Below are positions 10,861 through 22,432 of a stretch of DNA of 64,000 nucleotides, one piece after another (within the stretch, counting starts at the first letter, position 1; each line of letters begins with the position of its first letter). Both the position numbers and the translations under genes were made by a program. The stretch is from NCBI GenBank assembly GCA_941918925.1, contig OW799233.1, forward strand, positions 145,516,223 through 145,580,222, given 5' to 3'. The notes under the pieces were generated by a model. It did no database searches, had not been told where the DNA came from, and saw only the letters and a list, made by a program, of their open reading frames with translations. The stretch is from Phyto melanocephala (lineage: Eukaryota; Arthropoda; Insecta; Diptera; Rhinophoridae).

Positions 10861-12902
10861 CTAAGCAAGCGATGTTTTACTTAGATTCTTAAGACAGGAA
10901 ACTATATTCAGGATGTTATAAATACATGTGTTATAAAATTTTCTTCTATGGTGTCATAAAGATTAAATAGGACTTAAATAGGACATTCATCATCTTGCTA
11001 TACCAACTGCATTTTCGGTTTGTCTAGGTGAAAATAAAATTAATTTTGTTCTTATATTCTTAATTTAATATAAATCAAATATTAAATAAAGCAATTCTTA
11101 AGAAATTTTTTAAATGTCTTATTTTAGTAAAAATATAAATATAAAAACAGCACTATTCTATAGTATGATTTCGGGACACTCAAAACAATGAGTAAATACT
11201 ACACAAGGATTTTGTCTGTAACTTTTAGCTAAACAGTTTTTGTCATCAGCAGTATTTGTTTAAATTGAGCTAAAAAAAACTACTAAAAAAAATTTAACAA
11301 TAAAAAATCCACTTTTAAGAATTTATTACAAAAACTACAAAAAGATTTTAACTTTACCTGAAGCATTTAAACTTTATAATAAAAACGACCTTAGATCTTT
11401 AACCCTACAAAAATAATGCTTCCTTTCTCAAATTTTGCTCGTTCGGTTCTTTTCTTTTTTTTTTTAAATATACTCTAGCATTTTTATATATTTTATTTAT
11501 ACACAATACATAATAAACGTAGGTTGACATGACAAAATAGTTTTGGGTTTAGATTTGTTGATTCTTTTTTTTTTGTCATTCTTTTTAAAGTGTTCCGTTT
11601 CCTTATATCTAAACTTATTTTTTTCTGCTAATTTTTCTTGAATGTTTATTGGGTTATAACCTTTTTATAGAGGTATTGAATATGTTTTGTTGTATTTTTT
11701 TCAAAGTTTGGCTACTTGTTCTGTTTGCAGTAAATATGTCAAATATGTTACAATTTCCATCAAAAAAAAAAAAAAAAAAAAAAAAAGAATAAAAGTAAAA
11801 ATTAGGGAGAACATTTTATATGTAATATAATGAAAAAAAATAAATAAATAAAATTTGTTCAATAAAAAGGTTAAGATTTTGATAGCATAAGTTTGGTCAA
11901 GGATAATGATGTTATTTGTATAAAGTCCAAAGACAAAAAGAGTTAACCATCAGATAGCTTAAACTTATATCTTCTTAACATATCCCCTTCTATTAGAATT
12001 CTTTATTTTATATACATTGTTGCTTATTGTATAGAAAATTTCAAAGGTATTTTTTAATAATAATATACCTCATTCATTTTCATAGTCATTGCTGTTTGTT
12101 ACATCCGTATTGTGTTTACATTTATTTATATTTCGGGATAGTTGTTTTGAGAAAAGAAACTTTTCAATTTATGATTGCTTTTATTGTTTCTTTTTTTTAT
12201 TGTTGTTATATTTGTTAAAAAGCTTCAACTCTTAGAAAAAGTTTAAATAAATTTATTTGTGACGAAGGTAGAAATTTTCTCTCATGTTCTATATAAATAT
12301 TTGGAAACAGACAACAAACTTTGATTATTGAGTTATAATTGTTTTTCATAAGGTAAGAAAGATTTATAATAATAATAAAGTAATATGAAATTTTGATTTT
12401 TAAATCCAAAAAAATAGCTCCGCATTCACAGTGAATAAAGTTTGATTTAGTGCAATTATAAGTTCTTTATTCTGTTAAGTTATTTCTATTCAAAGAAACT
12501 TTATTAAAATCTAACAACAGATTTTTACAAAATTAAAAAGTTTCTACTGCTCGAATAAAGAAATTATGACGAAAATGTTCTGTTTATGAGAGGAGAAAAC
12601 TTTGCGCGAACAGGTATCTAATAAGTTATAGGGTTAGAGTAATTAAATATTCGGCATATAAGGAAAAAATTGATTCGTTTAATTCCAAAAACGTAAGATA
12701 AAAAAACAGGTTTCAGTTTTATACACATAAAACCAGTTTGAAACCCGGTTTTATTTTATATATTATTGTTAAAAAAAATAAAAGAACTCAAATTTTGTTT
12801 AGTTTAGCTTTTATTAAAAATTTAAAAAATGTACTCTTAAATAAAAATCTATTCATAAAATAAATTTAGAATACACTAACAGTGTAACTTTTGTGCTTAT
12901 AA
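10861..12902 (+). other. Intronic sequence, no gene seen
   Basis: AT-rich noncoding DNA. A 25-base A run lies at 11762-11786. Words AAACCAGTTT and AAACCCGGTTT near 12730-12755 resemble CCGGT-containing sequence at about 18990-19070, possibly one old repeat family without visible ends. Confidence 0.4.
11762..11786. repeat. Poly(A) tract
   Basis: Twenty-five consecutive A. No retroposed sequence or target duplication can be identified upstream, so it is noted as a simple repeat only. Confidence 0.9.
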
Positions 12903-13362
12903 GGCCCATACACAAGACCGTAAAATTGTGCAATCAAGTGTTTGTGAAATAAGGCTTTAAGCACACACTATACCAGCATGGTGGTACAAAATTCATTTTT
13001 TACCCAAAAATTGTGTGGAATAGTTTGAAATGAATAATGAAAAAATTTGTTCTGCACTTATTATTACTATTATCCTAAAACGAAAACGAATTAGGAGCTA
13101 AAAAAAACGTGTTTGGATTTGCTATAAATTGGAATTTATATTTAAAATGTTGTCTTTTTTTGATGTTTATGACCTGACGATTCAACTTTTATGAGCTAAA
13201 TTTGCCACGCAAGACTAAATCATGCTGGTACAATCAAAAAAATATCAAACTATTTCTGATAAAGCACCATCAGCTGGTACAATCTCACCACAACCTCATA
13301 CACGGTCAATCAGCTGGCACAGTCACTTGATTGCACAATTATTATTGTGTTGTGTATGGGCC
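12903..13362. mobile_element. MITE with GGCCCATACACAA ends
   Basis: Perfect 13-bp terminal inverted repeats GGCCCATACACAA / TTGTGTATGGGCC. A second inverted block AATTGTGCAATCAAGTG lies a few bases further in on both sides. The interior has no ORF but contains several near-copies of CAGCTGGTAC / CATGGTGGTAC / CATGCTGGTAC. Flanks CTTATAA and CTATTAC give no convincing target duplication, so the superfamily is unassigned. Confidence 0.7.
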
Positions 13363-14461
13363 CTATTACATACATACTAGCTCTTTTTATATCCGCCACC
13401 AACAAAATAGTGGGGGTATATTCATTTTGTCATTCCGTTTGTAACACATCGAAATATTCATTTTAGACCCCATAAAGTATATATATTCTGAATCAGGGTT
13501 CGATTTAATGACGATCTAGCTATGTCCATCCGTCTGTCTGTCTGTTGAAAGCACGATAGAGGTCCCACCGGGCTTAAATTTTGCCAGAATATGTCTTTTT
13601 CACAAGGTTTGTTTGGAATTGAAAATGGGCTGAATCGGAATACTAGGAAGAAAATTATAGCTTGTAATGCAAGAGTAGGTCGAAAAAACCGTGTCCTTCC
13701 AACATCGAATAAAATGAAGTTGTGTCCACCAGCATCAACGTAGAGTCATGAAACTCCAAATATATACTTCCTGAGCAAAAACAATATTTCTCCCAAAAAT
13801 TGCCTTAATGTATGCATTAGGAAGGGAGTTGTAGACCAAAATATATACGTATACGAAAATTTATACCGCGCAGTGTATTTTTCAGTATATTCAAAATTAA
13901 AAACCTAATAAAACTGAAAAACTTAAATATACGATTCTGAAATTTTGCTGGAATGGTTTCTCGGTCAAAGGCTTTGTTCTGACGGAAAATAAATGTGACA
14001 CGCCCACCTTTACGCCCGCCTCCCATATAACGTTTTATCTCAAATTCATATAATTTCTCTATTAATAAAGATTTTGGAATAATAAAGGACTTTATTGAAA
14101 TATCTAAGTTGTATTCATCAGCAGAAATAAATTTGGCATGCCTACTATAACGCCCACTTCTCACGTTATCTACCGTTAATGAAACTTAAAAGCTCATAAA
14201 ACCGACAAAATTAGAGGTATGTTGATCAAATTTGCTAGATATATCCTTTTAGTCAATGTCATTGTTATGCCAGAAAATTTAGGTGACATGCCCACTTTTA
14301 CGCCCACCTTCCATATAACACAGTACAACACATGATTTGCCAACTCAATTCTGTTAACTGTATGTGAAATTAGACCCAAAAAGAAGAATATCTGCATCAT
14401 TCGTTTTGTCTTCTTACCTGCGATTTGAAGTTAGTATCGATTTGAAGTTAGTACTATCGTA

Positions 14462-15749
14462 AAGAATGAGATCGATAAAACCCTAACACGAATAAATCGC
14501 AATAACTTTGAAACGAATTAATCCATTTTAATGAAAATAGCGTGGTTTAACAATAAAATAACAGTAAATTAAAATATTAATGCTTTTTGTAAAAATTCAG
14601 CTTTTTTTGATGAACTGTTTCACCTTTTCCGGAATTGAGACCATGAGGGTTTTGATGGTATCCTTAGTAACTTTATTGCTGGAATAAGACCATTTCTGGG
14701 AAAAAATTTTAGTAGTATTAGCAACTTGTTTTGTATCCTTCAGCACTCTTTTGACTAAAGCCCAGTAACGTTCGATGGGCCTTAGTTCTGGACAATTAGG
14801 TGGATTTGCTTCTTTTGGCACTACCACTATATCATTTGTTTCATACCATTCTGCTGCAGATTTACTATAATGACACGACGCTAAGTCGGGCCAAAAATAT
14901 GTTGACTTATTGTGTTTTCGTATGAATGGAAGCAACCTCTTCTGCAAGCACTCCTTGATGTAAATATCAGTGTTGATAGTCCCAGTAGTAATAAATTTAC
15001 TGCTTCTTTCTACGCACGTGCATATAGCTTGCCAAACTAAGTACTTCTTTGGAAACTTTGTCTTTTTTTTTGGACTTAAATTGGTCATCGACATTACCTC
15101 TTCCATCGGCCACATAATAACTTCGCCCTGGGAGCTGAGAAAAGTCGGCAAGAACGTAAGTCTCATCATCCATAATACAACACTCATATTTGTTGATAAA
15201 ATTTCTAAGCAGTTCTTTGGCACGACTTTTTGCATCCAAGTTTTTCTTCGAATTTCTGTCTGGCACTTTCTGAACCTTGTAGGACTTAAGGCCTTCATAT
15301 CTTTTAACCTTCCTTACAAAAAAAATCGGAACAGTTTGCTTTTAAGGCGGCTTTGCGGTTTGAGAGGTTGGGATTTTGGTTTAGAAGACTAACAATCTTT
15401 GAAGGTCAGTTATACCTTTTTTAGCTCCACTTCCAGCTTTCCTTTTAATACTACGACGTTCGTTATACACTTTTATCACACGCGAAACTGTTTGTCGTGA
15501 CACCTTTATCTCATTTGCAATAGATTTGTAAGTACGACTGGGATTTTTAAAAAAAATTGTTATTATTTTTTCACGCACTTTTTCTTCGGAATCAATTTTC
15601 AAACAAACTAATAATCCGATTATGCTATTATTTTGTGAACATAATTTGACAAGTTTTCAAATGCAAACTTGATCATAAACAGTTATATTTTTTGTGCATG
15701 AAGAAAGGTGGAATTAAAAATGTGTGTTAAGGTTTCACTGATCTCATTC
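14462..15749 (-). mobile_element. DD37E-type Tc1/mariner-superfamily transposon
   Basis: Ends AAGAATGAGATC / GATCTCATTCTT are the outer part of imperfect inverted repeats of about 29 bp, and TA flanks both sides (14460-14461 and 15750-15751). Removing the element and one TA restores the left foldback arm to match the right arm (ATC-R-TATAGGGGAATTT), which proves the boundaries. The 1,288-bp size is normal for this group. It carries one degenerate transposase frame on the minus strand. Confidence 0.9.
14597..15602 (-). pseudogene. DD37E transposase, frameshifted
   Basis: The N-terminal part (15602-15381) has a helix-turn-helix: RTYKSIANEIKVSRQTVSRV. The middle, in another frame (15266-14997), has the first catalytic Asp in CCIMDDETYVLADFSQLPG. 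The C-terminal frame (15298-14597) has KYLVWQAIC, the second Asp in FWPDLASCHYS and the Glu in CPELRPIERYWALVKR. I count 37 residues between the second Asp and the Glu, which fits the DD37E group known from mosquitoes. At least two frameshifts separate the pieces. One lies in a T run near 15061-15072, so slippage is likely. Not functional as read. Confidence 0.85.
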
Positions 15750-16310
15750 TTTATAGGGGAATTTATCACGTTTTAGGCCCTGTTGTTTGACATAGCTCGA
15801 CAACCACTAGCCCAATTTAGTTGAAATAAATTTTAAAAAATTAAGAATTACAATTCCCTTAATCTGTTCATATATTGTTTTCCTATACAAGTAACACTTT
15901 CGAAGTTAAAAATGAATGTATGAAGGGAAAAAATTATTTTTTGCCTAAAAATTTAAATTTTTTTTTTTAAAAATACATAAAAAATCCAAAATGGAAAAAA
16001 GTTTCAAGTCTAGTTATTTTTTCGCAAAGTCACATAACCTATGAGCAAAATGAGACAAAGATCATAAAAATCGATGCACGCGTTTCGCTTTTATTCGCAA
16101 TTGAGTAAATGTATGAATTTCAAAAATTTGCTCGAGATATGCACAACATTATTTGGAGAAAACATTGACACCTTTTTCATGATTCTGAGAATTAAAAAAA
16201 AAGGAATAAACAAAAGGTTATTTGATTTTTATGATTGCGGTAATAAATGTACGTGGACAATTAAACGGAAAGTGGACCTTTTTATTATTTTGGTTTTTTC
16301 CGGTGGCTAC

Positions 16311-16706
16311 CTATATGATTTTTTTACAGAAATTGCACCCACATTTAAGGGTGGTCATTATTTTGAAAGTTTTGCACAGTTTGAAACGTACAAGTGCTGA
16401 ATCAGGTATATAGCACCTGGATTCATCATGTCCAGTTGTGTCTTCCACCCAAATTACTGGCTTCATAAAAGATAACTTTCTACTTTTTCCGTGAATCCAT
16501 TTTAGAAGAGTAGTATAACAACTGTTGCACACTGTGTTCGGCGTAAAATTTGCACCACTTAAATCTGCTTCATCGAAATAATTTCAATACGCGGTTTTGA
16601 ATTGCTCAGTAAACAAATTTTTTCGATCTTTTTTCTGTATTTTTCGGACGATATGACCACAAACGTAACAATATTCATCCAAATATGGGCACTTGTTGTT
16701 TTCCAT
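16311..16706 (-). pseudogene. Fragment of a CxxC-containing protein in the foldback loop
   Basis: From ATG 16706 the minus strand reads MENNKCPYLDEYCYVCGHIV, one stop (TGA after KTAY), then FTPNTVCNSCYTTLLKW and KPVIWVEDTTGHDESRCY before running into the left arm. Spaced CxxC pairs followed by PVIW...CY resemble the N-terminal zinc-binding region of transposon-associated arthropod proteins. That resemblance is from memory and needs checking. It may be the remnant of the protein once encoded by the parent element. Confidence 0.5.
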
Positions 16707-17873
16707 ATTGATATATATTATGTTTTGTTGTTATTCACTTTTAAAAAACTGGAGAAAAATCACTTTTACTGTTCGCGTTCGTCGGCACTGGCTGAATGCC
16801 AAAAATCGATCAATGCACACCTATAAATACTACGTATTTTTGAATATTTTACTGCCAGGTACTTATAAATGGGCGCATATTTTAAGGGCGGCTGGCTATA
16901 TACCTGATTCAGCACTTGTACGTTTCAAACTGTGCAAAACTTTCAAAATAATGACCACCCTTAAATGTGGGTGCAATTTCTGTAAAAAAATCATATAGGT
17001 AGCCACCGGAAAAACCAAAATAATAAAAAGGTCCACTTTCCGTTTAATTGTCCACGTACATTTATTACCGCAATCATAAAAATCAAATAACCTTTTGTTT
17101 ATTCCTTTTTTTTAATTCTCAGAATCATGAAAAAGGTGTCAATGTTTTCTCCAAATAATGTTGTGCATATCTCGAGCAAATTTTTGAAATTCATACATTT
17201 ACTCAATTGCGAATAAAAGCGAAACGCGTGCATCGATTTTTATGATCTTTGTCTCATTTTGCTCATAGGTTATGTGACTTTGCGAAAAAATAACTAGACT
17301 TGAAACTTTTTTCCATTTTGGATTTTTTATGTATTTAAAAAAAAAAAAAATTTAAATTTTTAGACAAAAAATAATTTTTTCCCTTCATACATTCATTTTT
17401 AACTTCGAAAGTGTTCCTTGTATAGGAAAACAATATATGAACAGATTAAGGGAATTGTAATTCTTAATTTTTTAAAATTAATTTCAACTAAATTGGGCTA
17501 GTGGTTGTCGAGCTATGTCAAACAACAGGGCCTAAAACGTGATAAATTCCCCTATATGATAGTACTAACTTCAAATCGATACTAACTTCAAATCGCAGGT
17601 AAGAAGACAAAACGAATGATGCAGAAATTCTTCTTTTTGGGCCTAATTTCACATACAGTTCACAGAATTGAGTTGGCAATGAATTAACTGAAAAATGTTG
17701 TACTGTGTAATGCTTAATCTCAATTTCATAAAATTTCTCAATGAATAAATATTTTCGAATAATAAAGGACTATATTAAAATATCTAAGTTATATTTATTA
17801 GCAGAAACTTTATTGACACTTTCATTGAAACACTGCGTATACGAAAACATTTTACTATCATATCGAAGTTATA

Positions 17874-18274
17874 AAGGGTGGTTAAATTTAAAGGTCCGAT
17901 GTTGTTTTTGAATAAAACACAAATTATTTAGGTAATTATTATCATTTCTTTTCATTATGATAATATTTCTAGCATTTTATAAAGACCTGTTTTGGTGAAA
18001 TTTAAATATTTTTTACAATTCTCCCGATTGTGGACGAATTTGAAGGATTATGTTGACCAAAAAGAATCACGAAGTGCACAAAATGCATTTTGATTTGAAC
18101 GCCCATTTTCATAAAAATCCTGAATAATTTAAACGCGTTGCTTGGTTGCGTATCTTTCCACGGTTCAAATTGAGTTAGTTTGAGATTGAGAAATGTCAAA
18201 TGAAATGCAGGAAAAAAGTTGTCGTTTAGGTGTGGTTCACCTTCAACATGGGTCCTTAAAATTTAACCACTCTC
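17874..18274 (-). mobile_element. Mariner-type MITE (AAGGGTGG ends), copy in Helentron A
   Basis: Inverted ends AAGGGTGGTTAAATTT... / ...AATTTAACCACTCTC are flanked by TA (17872-17873, 18275-18276). The Helentron-like copy at 20963 has the uninterrupted site GAAGTTATACAAAGAAAG, confirming insertion and the TA duplication. Minus-strand sequence at 18199-18002 reads FGQHNPSNSSTIGRIVKNI, resembling the helix-turn-helix of mariner-type transposases. It is an internally deleted derivative. Confidence 0.85.
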
Positions 18275-18424
18275 TACAAAGAAAGTGATACATATTTTAT
18301 TATAAAGAGATTATTTCAAGCGATTAAAAAAATAATAAATATTGTTTAAAGCACATGTGCACAAAATAGGTGGTGGGTATAAAAGATTCGGCACAGCCGA
18401 AAAAGAACAAGTGCTCTTACTTGT

Positions 18425-20962
18425 TCTTTTGAAATTCAGACTGGTTATCTATCTGTTATTTTTTCATATATCAAACTATCGATTTTAATTATAGGTTAGT
18501 TGTATATAAGTAATTATAGTATCACTTAACTAGTGCAACTGATATCTTTTTATTTAAAGATTTATAATAGTATATTTTACAGATGCACAAATACTCTGTT
18601 TTTACCTCATATTTGTATTAGTTAAAAGAAAAAAAGGCATAAAATTTAGAAAAAATGTATTATTATTGTTTTTTTACGATTCTATTAATTCTACTCCAGA
18701 GGTGATACAATTGCTGATATGAGTGTTCCACAGTTAAAAACTTAACAACAGTGTATATGCAAAACTAACAGCTTAAAAATAAAAAGCAAAATACGTTCTG
18801 CACACACTATGAAGAAAAAGTTGTGCAATTCTCCAGTGTGTTGGACAAAAAAGTTATTGCTAAAGAGAATTTAAAAAATTGTAGTACAAGAGTTGTTTAT
18901 ATGGAAAGGACATACATAAGTATTTAAGTTCACCAAGCTATTCAATATTGTCAAATAATTCGCCGATAAAAGCCTGCGTCTTGGATGGCTAAAACAAACC
19001 GGTAAAAAAAACTGGAAAATATAAAAAACCCGGATTTTCGAATTACTCGGAAACCGGTTTTGATATTTTTATATAGGGTCTACAAAAAAGATAAATTTTT
19101 TTCTTAAAAAAAAAAAATACGACTTAAAGAGTTCTTTAAACAAAATATCTAAATTGAGCTTTTTTCATAAGAAAAACATTGTCAAAAAAAGATCCAAAAT
19201 TTTTCATAAAAATTTTCAACTAAAACAAAATATTTTTTTTATAAATTTTTTTTAAATTATTTTAATTTACTACTGGAGGTTTTAGCGCTTACTTTCATTA
19301 CAAAGGTTTTAATTAATTTGTTTATAAATATGCGTCAACATATTTATAATAAGATGGTGCATTTATAATAGGTTGTATATAAAACGATTAAATAGAAAAT
19401 AAAATTTCAAAACCTTATTATTTTTCAAATAATTAAAAAATATTTAAATTTTCCAGCAAACTTTTCAATAAAAAATATGAATAAATCGGAATAGTTTTTG
19501 AAATAATAATTATATTAAAAAAGATATTAAGGTTAGACTCTCGTATTGTACTATGTCGTATGTTTCGAATAACGAGGAACAATACTAAATGTTACGTTAG
19601 TTCTAAATTAAATAAAAGGATGTCTATGCTCTGATTTCCTAATAGCGAATATCTTTTTAAAGTACCATCTCGTTCTACGCGTCATTTTTGTCCGCTATCA
19701 GTCAAAGTTTTTAGAACGAATTATGCCAAATTCGATCCGTTTTTAAGGATTTGTACTAAATTCAACATAAATATTTATTAAATGATAATAATGCGAAATG
19801 TAAAATAATTTTGATTTTGGATAACTTATATTGAATAATTTGTATGTATTGCTGTATAGTCTGTAAGAATCTAGAATCCATAGACTCAAATAAATAAGTA
19901 AAATGGGAGAACTTGAACACATTTTGTAAAAAAAATTTAAATGAATTTTTATTAACTTTTTTAAATATTTTTAAAACAGGTTTTTTAAAAGAAGCTTTGT
20001 GTTATCAAAAATACAAAGTTCACGATAAATTGTATTTTTCTACGATTTTTGTCGAAAAACTTAAATCGAAAGCTACCTGTTCTTCAACTTTTTTAACAAA
20101 CATTTCGATTCTTTCGATTTCTTTTGAATGAATTCAAATAAAGTTAAAGAAATATTAATTTGGGTGAGGAATAAAACTAATAGATTTTATGAGTTGTATG
20201 TTACATTGGTTGATTCTGTCTAATAATTTCGGATTTCAATGTTTGTTGTATTTAAAACAATAAACGATAAAAACGAAGAGTTTCCCTTTGTGAATAATTT
20301 TTTTTAAATATATCTTAGCATATATTGAAGCATTCTCAAAATAATTTGGCCCATTTTTGTAGAAAATATCTTGTAAAAACACCGTAATAGTATTAGTCAT
20401 TTTAAGTTAATCTTAACTATATCCATATTAAATTTTTTAATAATATTATGCGTCCCTGAAAACATCAACATTATTATATTTTGTTTATGATCAACACTAA
20501 ATATCCTTTAGAACATTTATAACTGAGTACACACGCACTTTCATTTCCTAATTTTTTACAACTATTTGCAGTAGTGTTGCCAGAAACTTCATATTAGAAA
20601 ATGCATTTTTAAACAACTTGTTACTAAATTTACATTTTTTAAAAGGCACCTAAAATTTGCTACGACGAAGTGAAGTAAAACTTTGTACTTCGTTTTTTAA
20701 TTATCTGATCCTTATTCTAGGATTTCAATATTCGATGTGAATCATACCCAGCAAAAAAAGACATGCAAAAGAAATAGTGAACGCATAAGTTCAACCCATG
20801 ATGAAATGGTTCAATTTAGATGAAACATGCATGATTTTAACATTAAAGTGTCACTGGAGAGCATCTGTTTATATGAATACATTAATAAAATTTACTTTAT
20901 TTTGTTAAAACTATTAAAATTTATTAAAATTTTCTTGGAAATTTTTTCTCTTTTCAGTTTTG
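18425..20962 (+). other. Intronic sequence, no gene seen
   Basis: AT-rich noncoding DNA. AAACCGG/CCGGTTT words cluster at 18990-19070 as at 12.7 kb. A CCCAGCAAAAAAAG word at 20748 resembles MITE termini seen at 24889, but no partner end follows. Confidence 0.4.
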
Positions 20963-21490
20963 TTTTTATACCCACCCGCCGCCATAAAAATGGTGGGAGT
21001 ATATTAATTTATTTGTTTCAAATTTTTATAAATTCTCTATGAATAACGATTTTGGACTATCTTGAAATATCTAAGTTGTAGCCATTAGCAAAAACTACTT
21101 CGACACGCCTACTATAACGCCCACTTTTGACGTTATCTTCTGTTAATGAAATTTAGAAGCTCATAAGACCGACAATATAAGAGGTATGATGATGAAGTTT
21201 CCTACAGATATCCTGATAGTCAATGTCATTGTTATATATATTATATATTGAAATATTATATTGACGCGCCTACTTTAACGCTCACTTTCATTAAAGATTT
21301 AATTTACAAAAACATTTTACTAGCATATCGAAGTTATACAAAGAAAGTGATACATATTTTAGTATAAAAAGGATTTTTCATAGCGATTACTGTCAATAAC
21401 AAAATAGTTCATTTTGTGCTATAGAAATACACAAAATTGGTGGTGGGTATAAAAGATTCGGCACAGCCGAATATAGAGCTCTTACTTGTT
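20963..21490 (+). mobile_element. Helentron-like element, family 1, short copy B
   Basis: It starts TTTTTATACCCACC with a degenerate GGTGGG palindrome and ends GGTGGTGGGTATAAAAG, hairpin ATTCGGCACAGCCGAAT and GCTCTTACTTG. The GTCY core is deleted. It contains the unoccupied site GAAGTTATACAAAG, which holds a mariner MITE in copies at 13.4, 46 and 48.5 kb. It sits at the broken 5' edge of a family-2 copy. Confidence 0.75.
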
Positions 21491-22432
21491 TTCTTTTTTG
21501 TCTTTCCGTTTGCAATTTCTAAAATATTTACTTACGATACCTCAAACTATTTACATTCTGAATCCTTGTGAAAAGGAGAGTCGATTGAGGAATGTTTGTT
21601 TGTCTATCCGTGTGCTGGTTGGAATAAACTATTAGTAGATCCCACATGTTACATTGATCTGTTTATAACAGTAACGTTTTGGAAATATCTAGAAATAAAT
21701 TGCTATTGAAACCCATTTTAATCGGCTTATAACTTTTTGGGATATGAGTAAGTATACACAACTGCGACTTATTTATTAATATTTTTGCAAAAACACTAAA
21801 ATTCTCCCAACTCTACGTTATTTTATATACATGTTTGATACTATTTCCAGATATATATGTCAGTGGTTATTCTCAAAGAATTTTAAACACTACCTACACT
21901 ACACCGGTCACTACTCGGCAATGTAAAAGGGGAATATCATTTGAAAATCTACATATTTCCAATTCCTTAAGGTCATGGTTAATCTTTGAACACGTTAAAG
22001 ACACTTAAATAAACTCCGTAGTCTCAAAAACTACTGCTGAGAAAGACTGATAGTTTGGTTTGGAACTAAACAAAAATATGTCTTGGTATTTTACGAAAAT
22101 TTTCAAACGAAAATCGATTTTTTCTGCTTATATGTAATAGAAAGGATCAATTTGGGTTTGAAAATTTTAAAACTCAAGATGGCGTTGGATATACGGCACT
22201 CGAAACAATATGACAAACATTTCTTATTTAAAGCCTCACCAATGTTAGTATCAAATAAAAGTAGAATACATTTAACTATAAAAAAATTCAAATTAGAAAT
22301 AATGAAGTGAATAGTAAATATATAACATAAGTTAAGTAACGATGTGGCCAATTCGTCTACTTATGCATATGATAGAAAAGGTATTATCTGATCGGGCACA
22401 GCTAAATGTAGCCTTCTTGCTTATTCAAAATT
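21491..22432 (+). mobile_element. Helentron-like element, family 2, degenerate
   Basis: It begins within the conserved GTCTTTCCGTTTGCAATTTC block and continues through a GTCTATCCGTG core remnant. The 3' end is decayed: GGTATTATCTGATCGGGCACAGC, then CTTCTTGCTTATTC. Alignable along its length with the better-preserved copy at 26034. Its 5' end appears to have been lost at the junction with the preceding family-1 copy. Confidence 0.6.

Larger units (their letters stand above)
14319..17707. mobile_element. Foldback-type element with about 0.8-kb inverted arms
   Basis: The termini CACAGTACAACA / TGTTGTACTGTG are flanked by TAA on both sides (14316-14318 and 17708-17710). Related Helentron-like copies (for example near 46678) read TATATAATGC at this site, which is the expected empty site. 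The right arm is 16895-17707 (813 bp). The left arm is 14319-16414 once the DD37E transposon and one TA are removed (about 806 bp). The arms are nearly identical over their length, and the loop is about 480 bp. The 3-bp TAA duplication suits PIF/Harbinger- or CACTA-like mechanisms, but no transposase of either type is seen, so the superfamily is open. Confidence 0.85.
13384..18424 (+). mobile_element. Helentron-like (DINE-1-type) element, family 1, heavily interrupted
   Basis: The left end TTTTTATATCCGCCACCAAC opens a GGTGG/CCACC palindrome. Next come the conserved block ACCCCATAAAGTATATA, GACGATCTAGCTATGTCC and a short GTCT microsatellite. The right end is GGTGGTGGGTATAAAAG with the hairpin ATTCGGCACAGCCGAA and CTCTTACTTG. 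Subterminal inverted repeats (TTTATACCCACCACCA type), GTCY core and 3' hairpin match the known structure of DINE-1/HINE elements. No Rep/helicase is present. It hosts the foldback element at 14319-17707 and a mariner MITE at 17874-18274. Confidence 0.75.

Noticed and set aside
16693..16998. 101-codon plus-strand frame across the foldback loop and right arm
   Set aside because: Its C-terminal half is the mirror of the minus-strand frame in the left arm. The minus-strand reading has the CxxC pattern and is the better candidate for the ancestral coding strand.
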